64,000 nucleotides of DNA from Sporosarcina sp. Marseille-Q4943 (GCF_943736995.1 NZ_CALSFT010000002.1:248001-312000), one strand, 5' to 3'. Positions 34,281-43,973 are shown, counted from the stretch's first letter. Notes: generated by a model from the sequence alone, not told the origin. Made by a program: numbers and translations.

Positions 34281-36437
34281 ATGAAATTGAGAAAGCCGGT
34301 TATTTGGTTTGGCATAGCTATGATCATGGTCATGGTCGTTACGGGTGTCGTAATGTTCATGGAGAAGGTGAATGTTTTCGCGACGGGTACGGCACTCAGT
34401 GACAACGGGTGGAAGGCGCATTTCTCTGAGCCTTTGGCGAAGGAAGCCATTACGAATGGGTATGTATATGTGACCGATCGTGACGGGGAGAAGGTCGGGG
34501 CGGAATTGGTATTGACGGATAAAGGCCGAACATTGCAAGTGGAAGGGCTGCAGCCGGGCAACTATACGTTGCGAATGGAGCAAAAAGCGGTGAATAGCCA
34601 ATTCAAATCGCTCAAGAAGAAAAAAGTCGATTTCATCGTCTATGATTCCATCGAATCGATCAGCTCTGCTGCAGATTTGAAATTGTATTTTGAGAGAGCG
34701 AAAGATATGCAGTCTGTATCGGTGAGCGAAGACATGGCAGGATCTTCGGAAAAGGCTACCATGGAAAGTGCTAAAGCCGAATCATCGGATGCAGTAGGCG
34801 GAGGCGACCATTCGTCGACGAATATCCAAGTGGAAGGGGTCGATGAGTCGGATATGGTAAAAACGGATGGCGATTATGTATACTCCGTATTCGGAGGGAC
34901 ATCCGTGAAAGTCATCGATATCCGGAATCCGAAAAAGATGAAAGTCGCTGCAGAAATTAAACCGAATGACGACTATTATCCGACACAGCTCTTTTTACAT
35001 GACGACTTGCTGATCGTTCTCGGGGATAAAATGGTGCGCTATCCGAAGAGGTCGGCTTCCCAGGCGGAAATCATGCCGATGAATAGTTTGACGACTATCC
35101 GTTTATACAATATTGAGAAGCCTGAAAAACCAGTGTTAATTCGCGAAATCGGCGTGGAAGGCTATTTGAAAAGCGCACGGAAGACGGATGGGATGCTTTA
35201 TCTCGTGACGAATGTGCATCCATACCTTTGGGCGATGGAAGAAATTGAAGGTGACGCATTGCGTCCTCGTATTTTTGATTCGAATGAAAAAGAAAAGGAA
35301 TTCATGGACTTCAAGGATATCTCGATTTTGCCAGGCGCAATTGATCCTTCCTATTCCGTCATCGCGGCAATCGACTTGACGTCGCCGAAAACTTCACAGC
35401 TCGAAACGAAAGGGTTTCTCGGAAGCAGCGATCAGATGTACATGACGAAGGACCATTTATATTTGACAGCATTGAAATATGAAACGAGCACGAATTCCCG
35501 TGGAGCCGAAATCATGATTTGGAATCCTGGAAGAGCGGATACGGAAATCTTCAAGTTCAAGCTGGACGGCACGAATGTGGAGTTTCACCGCTCGGCGGAG
35601 TTGGGCGGCACGATTTTGAACCAATTTTCAATGGATGAATACAAAGGGAATTTCCGGGTCGTCATGACGGAAGGGAATATGTGGGACGAGAGAAACCCTT
35701 CGAAAAACCATCTTTACATTTTGAATGAAAACATGGAGTTGACCGGTTCAGTGAAAGGCCTTGCGAAAGGGGAGCGCATCTATTCGGCGCGGTTCATGGG
35801 GGATAAAGCGTATATGGTGACGTTCCGGGAGACCGACCCGCTTTTCGTCATCGATGTTGCAGATCCGGTGAATCCGACAGTGTTGGGCGAATTGAAAATA
35901 CCGGGCTTCTCGAATTATTTGCACCCATTGGATGAAAATCATTTAATCGGTTTCGGATATGAAACGTCCGCGCAGAAAAATCCGTCGGGTGGCGAGCCGT
36001 TGATTCTGACAAAAGGGATGAAAATCTCACTCTTCGATGTAACCGATTTCCATAATCCGGAAGAAAAGTTTACGGAAATCATTGGAGGGCGGGGAACGTA
36101 TTCACCTCTTCAATATGACCATAAAGCGCTGTTACAGCATAAAAAGAAAAACCTCTTCGGCTTCCCGGTGAGCATTTATGAAGAAGGGGAGAAGGAGTTC
36201 GAGGTCGACTTTACAGGTGCCGGAGCGTTAGTATATGAAATCACACCTGACCGTGGCATCGTGCTGAAGGGCGATTTGGTGCAAAAGAAAGCATCAGGCC
36301 AGCAATACGAAGAGTGGGAAACACAGGTTCAACGATTGGTGTACAGTGGCGAAAGCTTGTTTACATTATCCATGGACGAAGTCAAAAGCTATTCGCTCGA
36401 TTCCTTTAAGGAAATCAGCACGTTGAAGATGAAATGA
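34281..36437 (+). CDS. Secreted or membrane-anchored beta-propeller protein
   Basis: 718 aa. One N-terminal membrane helix (about residues 8-29) anchors or exports it. After a ~100-residue beta-rich domain and a Ser/Ala-rich linker, the segment STNIQVEGVDESDMVKTDGD near 187 marks the start of the Beta_propel (PF09826-type) domain that fills the rest. Members occur in bacteria and archaea with no established function. Divergent from the fatty-acid transporter. ATG 34281 has AAGGA 6 nt upstream; an adjacent GTG at 34278 is less well spaced. Confidence 0.82.
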   Translation: MKLRKPVIWFGIAMIMVMVVTGVVMFMEKVNVFATGTALSDNGWKAHFSEPLAKEAITNGYVYVTDRDGEKVGAELVLTDKGRTLQVEGLQPGNYTLRMEQKAVNSQFKSLKKKKVDFIVYDSIESISSAADLKLYFERAKDMQSVSVSEDMAGSSEKATMESAKAESSDAVGGGDHSSTNIQVEGVDESDMVKTDGDYVYSVFGGTSVKVIDIRNPKKMKVAAEIKPNDDYYPTQLFLHDDLLIVLGDKMVRYPKRSASQAEIMPMNSLTTIRLYNIEKPEKPVLIREIGVEGYLKSARKTDGMLYLVTNVHPYLWAMEEIEGDALRPRIFDSNEKEKEFMDFKDISILPGAIDPSYSVIAAIDLTSPKTSQLETKGFLGSSDQMYMTKDHLYLTALKYETSTNSRGAEIMIWNPGRADTEIFKFKLDGTNVEFHRSAELGGTILNQFSMDEYKGNFRVVMTEGNMWDERNPSKNHLYILNENMELTGSVKGLAKGERIYSARFMGDKAYMVTFRETDPLFVIDVADPVNPTVLGELKIPGFSNYLHPLDENHLIGFGYETSAQKNPSGGEPLILTKGMKISLFDVTDFHNPEEKFTEIIGGRGTYSPLQYDHKALLQHKKKNLFGFPVSIYEEGEKEFEVDFTGAGALVYEITPDRGIVLKGDLVQKKASGQQYEEWETQVQRLVYSGESLFTLSMDEVKSYSLDSFKEISTLKMK

Positions 36438-36443
36438 TAGGGG

Positions 36444-36477
36444 AGCAGAGGGCGTGCATAGGCGTCCTCTGCTTTTA
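36444..36477 (+). terminator. Intrinsic terminator of the beta-propeller gene
   Basis: Stem AGCAGAGGGCG/CGTCCTCTGCT with one G-U pair and a T4 tail. Its T-tract is also the beginning of the next array. Confidence 0.82.
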
Positions 36478-36553
36478 TGCGTTTGTAGCGGGCTTTATGC
36501 GTAATTGTAGTGATTTATGCGCGTTTCAACCGGTTTATGCGTTTTTAGCGCAC
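36474..36553 (+). repeat. 20-bp-period array, core TTTATGCG (4 units)
   Basis: Units start at 36474, 36494, 36514 and 36534, each exactly 20 bp and each beginning TTTATGCG; the other 12 bp vary. The 20-bp period is not a multiple of three, which argues against any coding explanation. It lies between convergent genes and fills the gap between their terminators. Confidence 0.85.
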
Positions 36554-36565
36554 TATTCATTTCCA

Positions 36566-36600
36566 CAAAAAAACGGAGCGCGCTTTAGCGGCTCCGTTTC
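36566..36600. terminator. Bidirectional terminator before the EAL gene's 3' end
   Basis: Stem AAACGGAGC/GCTCCGTTT with an A7 run on the left for the minus-strand gene. Confidence 0.85.
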
Positions 36601-38250
36601 TTATGAAATCTCATTCCCTTTTACTGGACCTCCGATATAATAGCCTTGTACGGCATCGACGCCCATTTCCTTCAACGCTTCGAACTGCTCCTCGGTTTCT
36701 ACGCCTTCTGCAATGACATACAGCCCCATCGATTTGCCGAGAAGGATCATTCCCTCGACGAGCTGCCTTGTTTTCGGCATCGTGAGCAGCGAATTAATGA
36801 ATACTTTATCGATTTTCACTTTTGAAATCGGCAATTGCTGGATGTAACGGAAGGAGGCGTACCCCGTGCCGAAATCATCGAGCGTGAAGCGGATGCCTGC
36901 CTCTTCAAACGCTTTCATTTGTTGGACGATTGCGTGCTCCTGCTCAGCTTGGAAAGCAAACTTTTCAGTAATTTCCAATTCGAGTTTGTCCGCTGGGCAC
37001 TTCGTCCTTTCCAAAATGCCTGTCAGTTTTTCTTTCATTTGTGATGAGTCGCCGAACTCCCGCACTGATGAATTGACGGAAATGCGGATATCTGGCTTAT
37101 CGGCCATCAGCTTCACGGCAAGGGTAGCGGCTTCTTCAATAACGTAGGCCCCGATCGCATGGATCAAGCCGTTTTCTTCCGCAATTGGAATCAGTTCATC
37201 CGGCTGGATATGACCGATTTCCTCGTCCTCCCAACGGACAAGCGCTTCGTACACGAGAACCTTCCCTGTTGCAATATCCAATTGTGGCTGATAGACTACC
37301 TGCAAATTGTGATGGTCGAGCGCTGTCAGCATTTTCTTGTCAATGAGGGAACGGCGGTTCAACACTTTATGGGACTCGGCGGATAATGAGGAAATTCGTC
37401 CTCCGCCTGTCTCGGTAATCGTCTTCGTCGCTGCCAATGCCGCTTTATATAAATGAGAATAGGAGGATTGATCTTCCGGGAAGCGCACGATGCCGCCACT
37501 TACAGATAACGGCAGTGAGTGGTTTTCAACGTAGATCGGCTGCTCTTTCAAAAATTCAAGGAATCCTTGGACGAACCAATCCCCGAAGGACGTCAACACG
37601 ACAAATTGGCTTACGCCGACCCTTGCGATCGGATCCCCTTGGAAAAACCGTTTCAACCGATTCGTGAATTCATGGATCAAAACCGATTCCGAATCATACG
37701 ACTGAAGATCTTTCAGTGTATAATAGTGATCGATTGCTATGTAGACGAACGAAAAATGCCTATTCTCTTCGATATATTCATTGACCAACGTCTCTAATTT
37801 GTGCCGGCTCATCAGTCCGGTCTCGAAATCGATGAAGGCGATTTGTTGGAGCTTCTCCTTCAGCTTGATTTCTTCAGTAATATCGAGCTCTAAAAATGTG
37901 CAGGAATCGAGTGAGCCTTCTTCGTTCAGTACCGGGGTCGCCAACATTTGAACGTAGTAGGATTCACCGTGACGCGTCAGTTTTTCGACTTTGCCGAACC
38001 AGGGCTTTCCGTTCGACAAACGGTTCCATATTGCATGGGCTTGCGCCTGGTTATGTTCATTCTCGGAAAACATTTGCCAAAAAGATTTTCCGAGAATACG
38101 TTTTGGTGTCCAATTGCTTGAAGCTAAGAAGTTGTGATTCGTATAAGTGATCAAGCCTTCACCATCCGTACGGGTCACCATTAAGAACTCTATTAGACTG
38201 TCCATGACAAGCGGCAGTTCAGTTCTATTTGTTTGGTTTGCCGATTTCAT
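36601..38250 (-). CDS. PAS-GGDEF(degenerate)-EAL c-di-GMP phosphodiesterase
   Basis: 549 aa, no membrane helix. A PAS domain covers residues ~15-130 (GLITYTNHNFLASSNW...). A GGDEF domain follows to about 290; its signature is lost (RVGVSQF in place of RxGGDEF). A full EAL domain runs from ~305: YEALVRW, SVNSS, LELEITE, TLDDFGTGYASFRY, KIDK and AEGVET are all present, so hydrolysis of c-di-GMP to pGpG is expected. It lies 5 kb from the YdaK/YdaM-like pair and could set the c-di-GMP level that pair senses (inference). Confidence 0.92.
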   Translation of the reverse strand: MKSANQTNRTELPLVMDSLIEFLMVTRTDGEGLITYTNHNFLASSNWTPKRILGKSFWQMFSENEHNQAQAHAIWNRLSNGKPWFGKVEKLTRHGESYYVQMLATPVLNEEGSLDSCTFLELDITEEIKLKEKLQQIAFIDFETGLMSRHKLETLVNEYIEENRHFSFVYIAIDHYYTLKDLQSYDSESVLIHEFTNRLKRFFQGDPIARVGVSQFVVLTSFGDWFVQGFLEFLKEQPIYVENHSLPLSVSGGIVRFPEDQSSYSHLYKAALAATKTITETGGGRISSLSAESHKVLNRRSLIDKKMLTALDHHNLQVVYQPQLDIATGKVLVYEALVRWEDEEIGHIQPDELIPIAEENGLIHAIGAYVIEEAATLAVKLMADKPDIRISVNSSVREFGDSSQMKEKLTGILERTKCPADKLELEITEKFAFQAEQEHAIVQQMKAFEEAGIRFTLDDFGTGYASFRYIQQLPISKVKIDKVFINSLLTMPKTRQLVEGMILLGKSMGLYVIAEGVETEEQFEALKEMGVDAVQGYYIGGPVKGNEIS

Positions 38251-38382
38251 CTTTTAGTCCCCTTTCGGATGTCATATGTATTTTATTATATAGGAAGTTC
38301 AGTAAATATACAGTACATCTTTTTTGACGGAAAGAGCACATCTACGATTTTACTAGACAACAATGAAAGGTGGGTGAGTGAT

Positions 38383-39306
38383 GTGAAAAGAGCAAAAGGA
38401 ATTTTCATGATCATAACGGGAGCGATGTTATGGGGGGCGACCGGGCCGATGATGGAGTGGATTTTTGATACGGGCAAAATGTCCGTCTCCTTCATGCTCA
38501 TCATTCGGTTGCTCCTTGCCGGGCTGGCGCTCCTTCTCATTTTGAAATTGAAAGGCGTGCACATCACACGCCCGCTTCGCCATAAAGTATGGCTACGTCA
38601 AATGTGCATCTTCGGTATCATCGGAATGCTCGGTGTCCAATTTACGTTCGCGGGCTCCATCCATACGAGCAACGCGGTTATTGCGACGCTGTTTCAGTTC
38701 CTGGCGCCGATTTATATTATCCTCTTCGTCTCGATCAGGCAAAAAGCACGTCCACCTGCAGCCCAAGTAATTGGAATGGTCGTCACGATGGCGGGCCTAT
38801 TCCTCCTTCTGACGAACGGGACACTCTCCGGCTTCGCATTGACAAAGGAGGCGCTTTTCTTCGGTTTGGCGGTAGGATTTACATTCGCATTTTACACGTT
38901 GTATCCTGTACAACTTATGAATGAATGGGGAGTCCTCCTCTCTGTCGGATGGGGGATGCTCATCGGGGGTTTCACACTCCTCGTCTTGAACATCCTGAAC
39001 TTCGGCAAAGAACTCCATGCGCTCGGAGACATGAACTTATCTCTCATGCTCTTGCTCGTCATCGTCGTTGGAACGGCTGCATTCCTCCTTTTCCTCGGCA
39101 GCATGAAATATATTTCGCCGGTTGAAACGAGCATCCTCTCAAGCTTCGAACCGCTGACGGCGATGATCATTTCGGTCCTCTGGTTCGGCAGCATCTTAGG
39201 CTTATGGCAAATGGTCGGAGGGGTAATCATGCTCCTCGGCGTCACGGGCCTTTCAGTGGCGGGAAGCAAGAAGAAAGAAGAAGAGGGAATTACTCCGGAA
39301 CCTTGA
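38383..39306 (+). CDS. EamA/DMT-family transporter
   Basis: About 307 aa with ten hydrophobic helices in two EamA repeats (GAMLWGATGPMMEW at the start of repeat 1, SMKYISPVETSILSSFEPLTA near the end of repeat 2). These usually export amino acids or metabolites. GTG at 38383 is chosen because AAGGTGG lies 8 nt upstream; GTG at 38374 overlaps that site. The stop codon sits inside the terminator. Confidence 0.85.
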   Translation: MKRAKGIFMIITGAMLWGATGPMMEWIFDTGKMSVSFMLIIRLLLAGLALLLILKLKGVHITRPLRHKVWLRQMCIFGIIGMLGVQFTFAGSIHTSNAVIATLFQFLAPIYIILFVSIRQKARPPAAQVIGMVVTMAGLFLLLTNGTLSGFALTKEALFFGLAVGFTFAFYTLYPVQLMNEWGVLLSVGWGMLIGGFTLLVLNILNFGKELHALGDMNLSLMLLLVIVVGTAAFLLFLGSMKYISPVETSILSSFEPLTAMIISVLWFGSILGLWQMVGGVIMLLGVTGLSVAGSKKKEEEGITPEP

Positions 39307-39325
39307 AGAGGGTTCCGGTTTTTTG
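39295..39325 (+). terminator. Intrinsic terminator of the EamA gene
   Basis: Stem CCGGAACC/GGTTCCGG spanning the stop codon, with a T6 tail. Confidence 0.85.
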
Positions 39326-39353
39326 AATAAATAATGAGGGCATCTAATTGAAT

Positions 39354-39395
39354 GAGAACTTTATTTGAAAGAACGAGAACTCCGAATGTCGTGTT
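39354..39395 (+). repeat. 21-bp-period array, core GAGAACT (2 units plus decayed flank)
   Basis: Units at 39354 and 39375 in exact 21-bp register; the first matches GAGAACTTTAT and ends in AAC like the array at 32647. A decayed unit may precede it. It follows the EamA terminator and lies between co-directional genes. Confidence 0.6.
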
Positions 39396-39539
39396 AATAA
39401 ATATCGTAGTCATAAGACTCTTGATGTCTGAACATCCGAACTAATCAATATACGCCCTATACAGAAATGCCTACCTGTGTCATAATAGTGACAATAAAAA
39501 TAATTCGTAATGCGAAAGAGTTTTTGGGGGTCCGGTAAG

Positions 39540-41282
39540 ATGAAGACTGTTTTTTCATATGCAAAGCCGTACAAATGGCCGATACTCATAGCCTTGTTCC
39601 TCATGCTGACGGAGCTGATGGTAGAGTTGATCCAGCCTTTATTGATAGCAAAAATCATCGACGACGGCATATTGGCGAAAGATGTCGGCGTCGTTTGGAC
39701 ATGGGGGAGCGTCATGATGGGTCTGGCGTTCGTCGCATTCTTTTCCGGGGCGATCAATTCCTACTTCGCTGCCCATGCCGCGCAAGGCTTTGCGTTTGAT
39801 TTGCGCCAGGCTTTATTCCGCCAAGTGCAGTCATTCTCCATGGCCACCTTTTTACGATTCCCAACAGCAGGATTGATCACGCGGTTGACGAGCGATGTGA
39901 CGATGGCGCAAAACGTCCTGTTCATGTCGCTGCGGATCATGATGCGTGCGCCATTACTCGTGATCGGAAGCTTGATCATGGCATTTCTCGTCAATGTGAA
40001 GCTAGCGCTATACCTCGTTGTTGGAGCGCCGGTCCTGCTTATATTTCTCTTCATTATGGCGAGAAAAGGGGTCGGCTACTTTTCAACGGTACAACGCAGG
40101 CTCGACCGGGTGAACCGCGTCATCCAGGAAAACTTGCAGGCGGTCCGGCTCATCAAAGCGTATTTACGCGGCATGTACGAAGCGAGCAGATTTTCAAAAG
40201 TTGCCGGGGCGCTCCGCAAAGATACCGTTAAAGCGATGCGGATGATGGAGCTCATTTTGCCCGTACTCCTGTTCATTATGAACGTCAGCTTGATGGCGGT
40301 CCTTTGGTTCGGTGCCATCGAGATTGGCAACGGTGACGCGCAAGTCGGGGAGCTTGTTGCGATTGTCAACTATGCGATGCGGATGACGGGTGCGTTTTCA
40401 ATGTTTGCATTTATCATTAGTGCATTCTCCAGGGCGAAGGCATCCTCCGAACGGATGGAGGAAGTGCTGCTGGCGGATGAGGATTTGGAAAACCACGACA
40501 TGGAAAGTTCGGGTATTGGGGATTTGGAAGGGGACCTCCGTTTCGAAAACGTCTCTTTCCGTTATCCAGGAAAGCCGGAACCGATTTTGGACAAAGTGTC
40601 CTTCCATGTGACACCAGGGGAGAAGCTCGCCATCATGGGAGCAACCGGTTCGGGGAAATCGACGCTCCTCAATCTCATTCCACGCATGTTCGAACCGACG
40701 GAAGGGAAGATTTACGTCGGCGGAATCGAAGTGAAGGAGTGGGCGTTGAAAGAGTTGCGCGATACCATCGGACTCGTCCCGCAGCAATCGATCCTGTTCA
40801 CGGGATCCATATTGGAAAACCTCTCATGGGGGGATAGCGATGCGGAACCTGATGAGTTGATTGAAGCGGCGATGAAGGCGCAAATCCATGAATCGATCGA
40901 TTTATTCCCGCAGAAGTATGGAACGCGTGTCGGACAGAAAGGGGTCAACCTGTCCGGCGGGCAAAAACAACGGCTATCGATCGCGCGGGCGCTCGTCCGG
41001 AAGCCTTCGATCCTCATACTCGACGACAGTACGAGCGCATTGGATGTCAAAACGGAAAATGCATTATGGGATGCGCTGAAAGAGGAAGCGGCAACGATGC
41101 TCGTCGTCACGCAAAAAGTGCAGACGGCGAAAGGGGCGGACCAGATCCTCCTATTGGATGAAGGAAAGGTCGTCGGATATGGCACGCATGCCGATCTCAT
41201 GAAGCAATCGGCATTGTACCGGAAAATAGCCGAATCCCAATCGGAAGAGGAGGTGGCTGCCGATGTTGCGAACAATTCGTAA
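39540..41282 (+). CDS. Heterodimeric ABC exporter subunit with degenerate ATP site (BmrC-like)
   Basis: 580 aa: a six-helix exporter domain to ~320, then an ABC domain. Walker A GATGSGKST near 367, signature LSGGQKQRLSIARAL near 475. Walker B ends in LILDDSTSALD, so the catalytic Glu is Asp, as in the non-canonical half of heterodimeric exporters such as BmrC. It needs its partner encoded immediately downstream (20-nt overlap) and probably exports drugs or lipids. GGGGG lies 9 nt before ATG 39540. A -10-like CATAAT sits at 39481. Confidence 0.88.
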   Translation: MKTVFSYAKPYKWPILIALFLMLTELMVELIQPLLIAKIIDDGILAKDVGVVWTWGSVMMGLAFVAFFSGAINSYFAAHAAQGFAFDLRQALFRQVQSFSMATFLRFPTAGLITRLTSDVTMAQNVLFMSLRIMMRAPLLVIGSLIMAFLVNVKLALYLVVGAPVLLIFLFIMARKGVGYFSTVQRRLDRVNRVIQENLQAVRLIKAYLRGMYEASRFSKVAGALRKDTVKAMRMMELILPVLLFIMNVSLMAVLWFGAIEIGNGDAQVGELVAIVNYAMRMTGAFSMFAFIISAFSRAKASSERMEEVLLADEDLENHDMESSGIGDLEGDLRFENVSFRYPGKPEPILDKVSFHVTPGEKLAIMGATGSGKSTLLNLIPRMFEPTEGKIYVGGIEVKEWALKELRDTIGLVPQQSILFTGSILENLSWGDSDAEPDELIEAAMKAQIHESIDLFPQKYGTRVGQKGVNLSGGQKQRLSIARALVRKPSILILDDSTSALDVKTENALWDALKEEAATMLVVTQKVQTAKGADQILLLDEGKVVGYGTHADLMKQSALYRKIAESQSEEEVAADVANNS

Positions 41283-43092
41283 GCCGTTCGGATATGAACC
41301 GATCATCAAGAAAGAGGATATTAAAGGTCCTGGAAAAAAGAAAGTGGAGCGGGCGAATGATTGGAAATCGGTGCTCCTTAGAATTTGGAAGCTTGTCGAT
41401 GAACAGCGGGGGCTGCTTATCCTCGTGCTTGCTCTCGTACTCGTCAGCTCGGCTCTTGCATTGCTCGGCCCATTCCTAATCGGAAAAATCATTGATACGC
41501 ATATCATTCCGATGGAGTTCGATGGGTTAGGAATGAAGATCGGTACGCTGATCGCCATTTACGCGGGACTGTCGCTTGCCCTATATTTCCAAAGCTTCTG
41601 GATGGTCGGGATTGCACAGCAGACGATCTTCAGGTTGAGGACAAGTCTGTTTTCCCATCTTCAGAAGCTGCCTGTCACGTTTTTCGACAAGAGGCAGCAC
41701 GGCGAATTAATGAGCCGTGTGACGAATGACATCGAAAACGTCAGCCAGACGCTCAATTCGTCTTTCATCCAAGTGTTCTCGAGCATTTTGACATTGTCAG
41801 GGACGCTCGCGGTCATGCTGTACCTCAGCCCCATTTTGACATTGCTGACGATGTTCATCGTCCCGGTCATGTTCATCGCGATTCGGTGGATTACCCGCCG
41901 GACGGGATTGCTGTTCAAGGAGCAGCAGCAGGCGGTCGGTCAATTGAATGGGATGATTGAGGAGACGATTTCGGGACAGCGCATCATCAAAGCGTTCTCA
42001 CAGGAAGAACGCGTCATGGAGGAATTCGCGGAGAAGAGCGATCGACTGCGACGGACGGGATTCTGGGCGTTGACGTATTCGGGATTCATTCCAAAAGTGA
42101 TGAATATGCTGAACAACGCGGCGTTCGCCATCGTTGCGGGCATCGGTGGATTGCTAGCCCTTAAAGGGGACGGGATCGTCACGATTGGTACGATCGTCAT
42201 CTTTTCTGAGTACGCGCGCCAATTCACGAGGCCGCTCAATGATCTGTCCAACCAATTTAATACCGTCCTTTCGGCAATCGCGGGAGCGGAACGGGTATTT
42301 AAAATTATGAATGAACCGATCGAGCAGGACGATGCGGTCAGGCATGCGGACACCGTTTTAGCGGGGGACGTCGAGTTCAGGAATGTGTCATTCGGCTATT
42401 CGGTCGACACGGACGGCTATACGGTCGAAGATATTTCATTCCACGTCAAGCCTGGCGAGACAGCGGCATTCGTTGGAGCGACAGGAGCAGGAAAGACGAC
42501 GATCATGCAGCTCCTAGCCCGCTTCTACGAGGCGAATGAAGGGCAGATCCTCATCGACGGAATATCGATCAAGGAACTGCCGCGTCAAACATTGCGCAGC
42601 CAAATGGCATTCGTTCTACAAGATCCGTTTTTATTCGAAGCGACCGTCATGGAAAACATCCGGTACGGCAAGCTCGACGCCACCGACGAAGAAGTGATCG
42701 AGGCTGCGAAAAAGGCGAATGCCCACAGTTTCATCTCAAGGCTTGAGAACGGATACGATACCATCCTGACAGCGGACGGCGGCGAAATTTCCCAAGGACA
42801 GAAGCAATTGCTTTCCATCGCGAGGGCGCTCGTCGCGGATCCTGTATTGCTATTGCTCGACGAGGCGACAAGCAGCATCGACACCGTCACGGAGCTTGAA
42901 ATCCAGGAGGCGCTTGACCGTCTGATGGAAGGGAGGACGAGCTTTGTCATCGCCCACAGACTGAATACGGTGCGGAAAGCTGACACCGTCTATGTCATGG
43001 GGCAAGGGAAACTCATCGAATCCGGCAGCCAAGAGGAATTGATCGAACAACAAGGGGTTTATTATACGATGTTGAAGGATTCGAAAATATAA
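41263..43092 (+). CDS. Heterodimeric ABC exporter subunit with canonical ATP site (BmrD-like)
   Basis: 609 aa. A charged N-terminal extension of ~35 residues is followed by a six-helix exporter domain and an ABC domain: Walker A GATGAGKTT near 405, signature ISQGQKQLLSIARAL near 510 and Walker B LLLLDEATSSID with the catalytic Glu intact, H-loop IAHRLNTV. Together with the upstream Asp-variant subunit it forms an asymmetric transporter. The start lies inside the upstream gene, indicating coupled translation. Confidence 0.9.
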   Translation: MLRTIRKPFGYEPIIKKEDIKGPGKKKVERANDWKSVLLRIWKLVDEQRGLLILVLALVLVSSALALLGPFLIGKIIDTHIIPMEFDGLGMKIGTLIAIYAGLSLALYFQSFWMVGIAQQTIFRLRTSLFSHLQKLPVTFFDKRQHGELMSRVTNDIENVSQTLNSSFIQVFSSILTLSGTLAVMLYLSPILTLLTMFIVPVMFIAIRWITRRTGLLFKEQQQAVGQLNGMIEETISGQRIIKAFSQEERVMEEFAEKSDRLRRTGFWALTYSGFIPKVMNMLNNAAFAIVAGIGGLLALKGDGIVTIGTIVIFSEYARQFTRPLNDLSNQFNTVLSAIAGAERVFKIMNEPIEQDDAVRHADTVLAGDVEFRNVSFGYSVDTDGYTVEDISFHVKPGETAAFVGATGAGKTTIMQLLARFYEANEGQILIDGISIKELPRQTLRSQMAFVLQDPFLFEATVMENIRYGKLDATDEEVIEAAKKANAHSFISRLENGYDTILTADGGEISQGQKQLLSIARALVADPVLLLLDEATSSIDTVTELEIQEALDRLMEGRTSFVIAHRLNTVRKADTVYVMGQGKLIESGSQEELIEQQGVYYTMLKDSKI

Positions 43093-43101
43093 GCACAAAA
43101 A

Positions 43102-43132
43102 ACAGGCGGGGGAAGTTTTCCTCGCCTGTCTT
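43102..43132 (+). terminator. Terminator after the ABC exporter pair
   Basis: Stem ACAGGCG/CGCCTGT with additional inner pairing, followed by CTTATT; the U-tract is weak. Confidence 0.6.
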
Positions 43133-43145
43133 ATTCGCTGAATCA

Positions 43146-43616
43146 TCAATTTCGATCTTCAATATCCATTTTCGTGCCATCATCAAAATCGATTTCCAAA
43201 TCGAATTTCGTGTACGTATCCAGTCCAAACCATTCCATAATATTGTCCATGACATCTTTTTCATCCATGCTCTTTTTCGTCGTGAATTTTACGAAAAACG
43301 GATCCAGTTTATTGAAAGCTTCCTGATCCCTCAAATTCAAGCCCGCCAACTTATTCACATACTTGGCCTCATGATTTTTTGCTACTTCATACTCCACGTC
43401 AATGACATCTTTCCCATCAACCTCTATCTCCAAATCGAACTTATTGAAACCGTACCCGTCTCCTGTATTCAACGTGCCGCCTTCCTTGTCATCTTCATAG
43501 ATAATCGTCGCATCTTCCCGCCTAGGATCATCTGCATTCTTGCTCGCATTTCCGCACGCGCCCAAAACAAGCACGGCAACTAAAAAGAGCATGACGGCCT
43601 TCACATTGTTCCTCAT
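43146..43616 (-). CDS. YusW-family lipoprotein
   Basis: 156 aa. A signal peptide ends in the lipobox VLGAC (Cys21), so the protein is lipid-anchored outside the membrane. The mature part contains two similar segments, FDLEIEVDGKDVIDVEYE and FDLEIDFDDGTKMDIED, fitting the YusW-like domain. Function unknown. AGGAGG precedes the ATG. It converges with the ABC exporter genes. Confidence 0.8.
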   Translation of the reverse strand: MRNNVKAVMLFLVAVLVLGACGNASKNADDPRREDATIIYEDDKEGGTLNTGDGYGFNKFDLEIEVDGKDVIDVEYEVAKNHEAKYVNKLAGLNLRDQEAFNKLDPFFVKFTTKKSMDEKDVMDNIMEWFGLDTYTKFDLEIDFDDGTKMDIEDRN

Positions 43617-43773
43617 GATCGCAAACCTCCTGTTGTTGTCTTCTCCTCATTAATTTCCTTCTATTTGAGAAATTAAACGCATACGTCCCCAGAGCTTTTT
43701 GGGGGAATCGCGTCAGAGAGTGGGGAAGGAATGGAAACTGTCCGCATTCAATTTTGGGGGGCGGAATTTAACT

Positions 43774-43920
43774 AAGTCGGTGGTAAACTCACCCAAGTCG
43801 GTGGTAAAGCGCTGAGAGTCGGTGATAAAACGCTGAGAGTCGGTGATAAACTCTTCCGAGTCGGTGATAAAGTAACGAGAGTCGGTGATAACAGCCGTCA
43901 AGTCGGTGATAAACAATTTT
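43774..43920. repeat. 21-bp-period array, core AGTCGGTGRTAA (7 units)
   Basis: Seven units start at 43774 and every 21 bp to 43900, with no indels. The 12-bp core AGTCGGTGGTAA (first two) or AGTCGGTGATAA (last five) is nearly invariant; the rest varies. A decayed unit precedes at 43753. The upstream gene in sense is the minus-strand DUF2804 gene, whose terminator ends 7 bp from the array, so the sense-strand core is TTATCACCGACT. It lies in a 357-bp gap otherwise free of genes. Confidence 0.88.
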
Positions 43921-43927
43921 AAAGCAC

Positions 43928-43963
43928 AATAAAAAACAACCAGCATTTTTGCCGGTTGTTTCC
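43928..43963 (-). terminator. Terminator of the DUF2804 gene
   Basis: Stem AAACAACC/GGTTGTTT on the minus strand followed by TTTTTTATTG. Confidence 0.82.
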
Positions 43964-43973
43964 TGACCTATAC

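Noticed and set aside
39510..39539. Upstream ATG of the BmrC-like gene as start or as a separate leader peptide
   Set aside because: It is in frame with the ABC gene and has no ribosome site, while ATG 39540 has GGGGG 9 nt upstream. No separate leader frame with a terminator is visible here.
43774..43920. CRISPR array
   Set aside because: Units are 21 bp with an 8-13 bp core, far too short for CRISPR repeats and spacers, and no cas gene is present.
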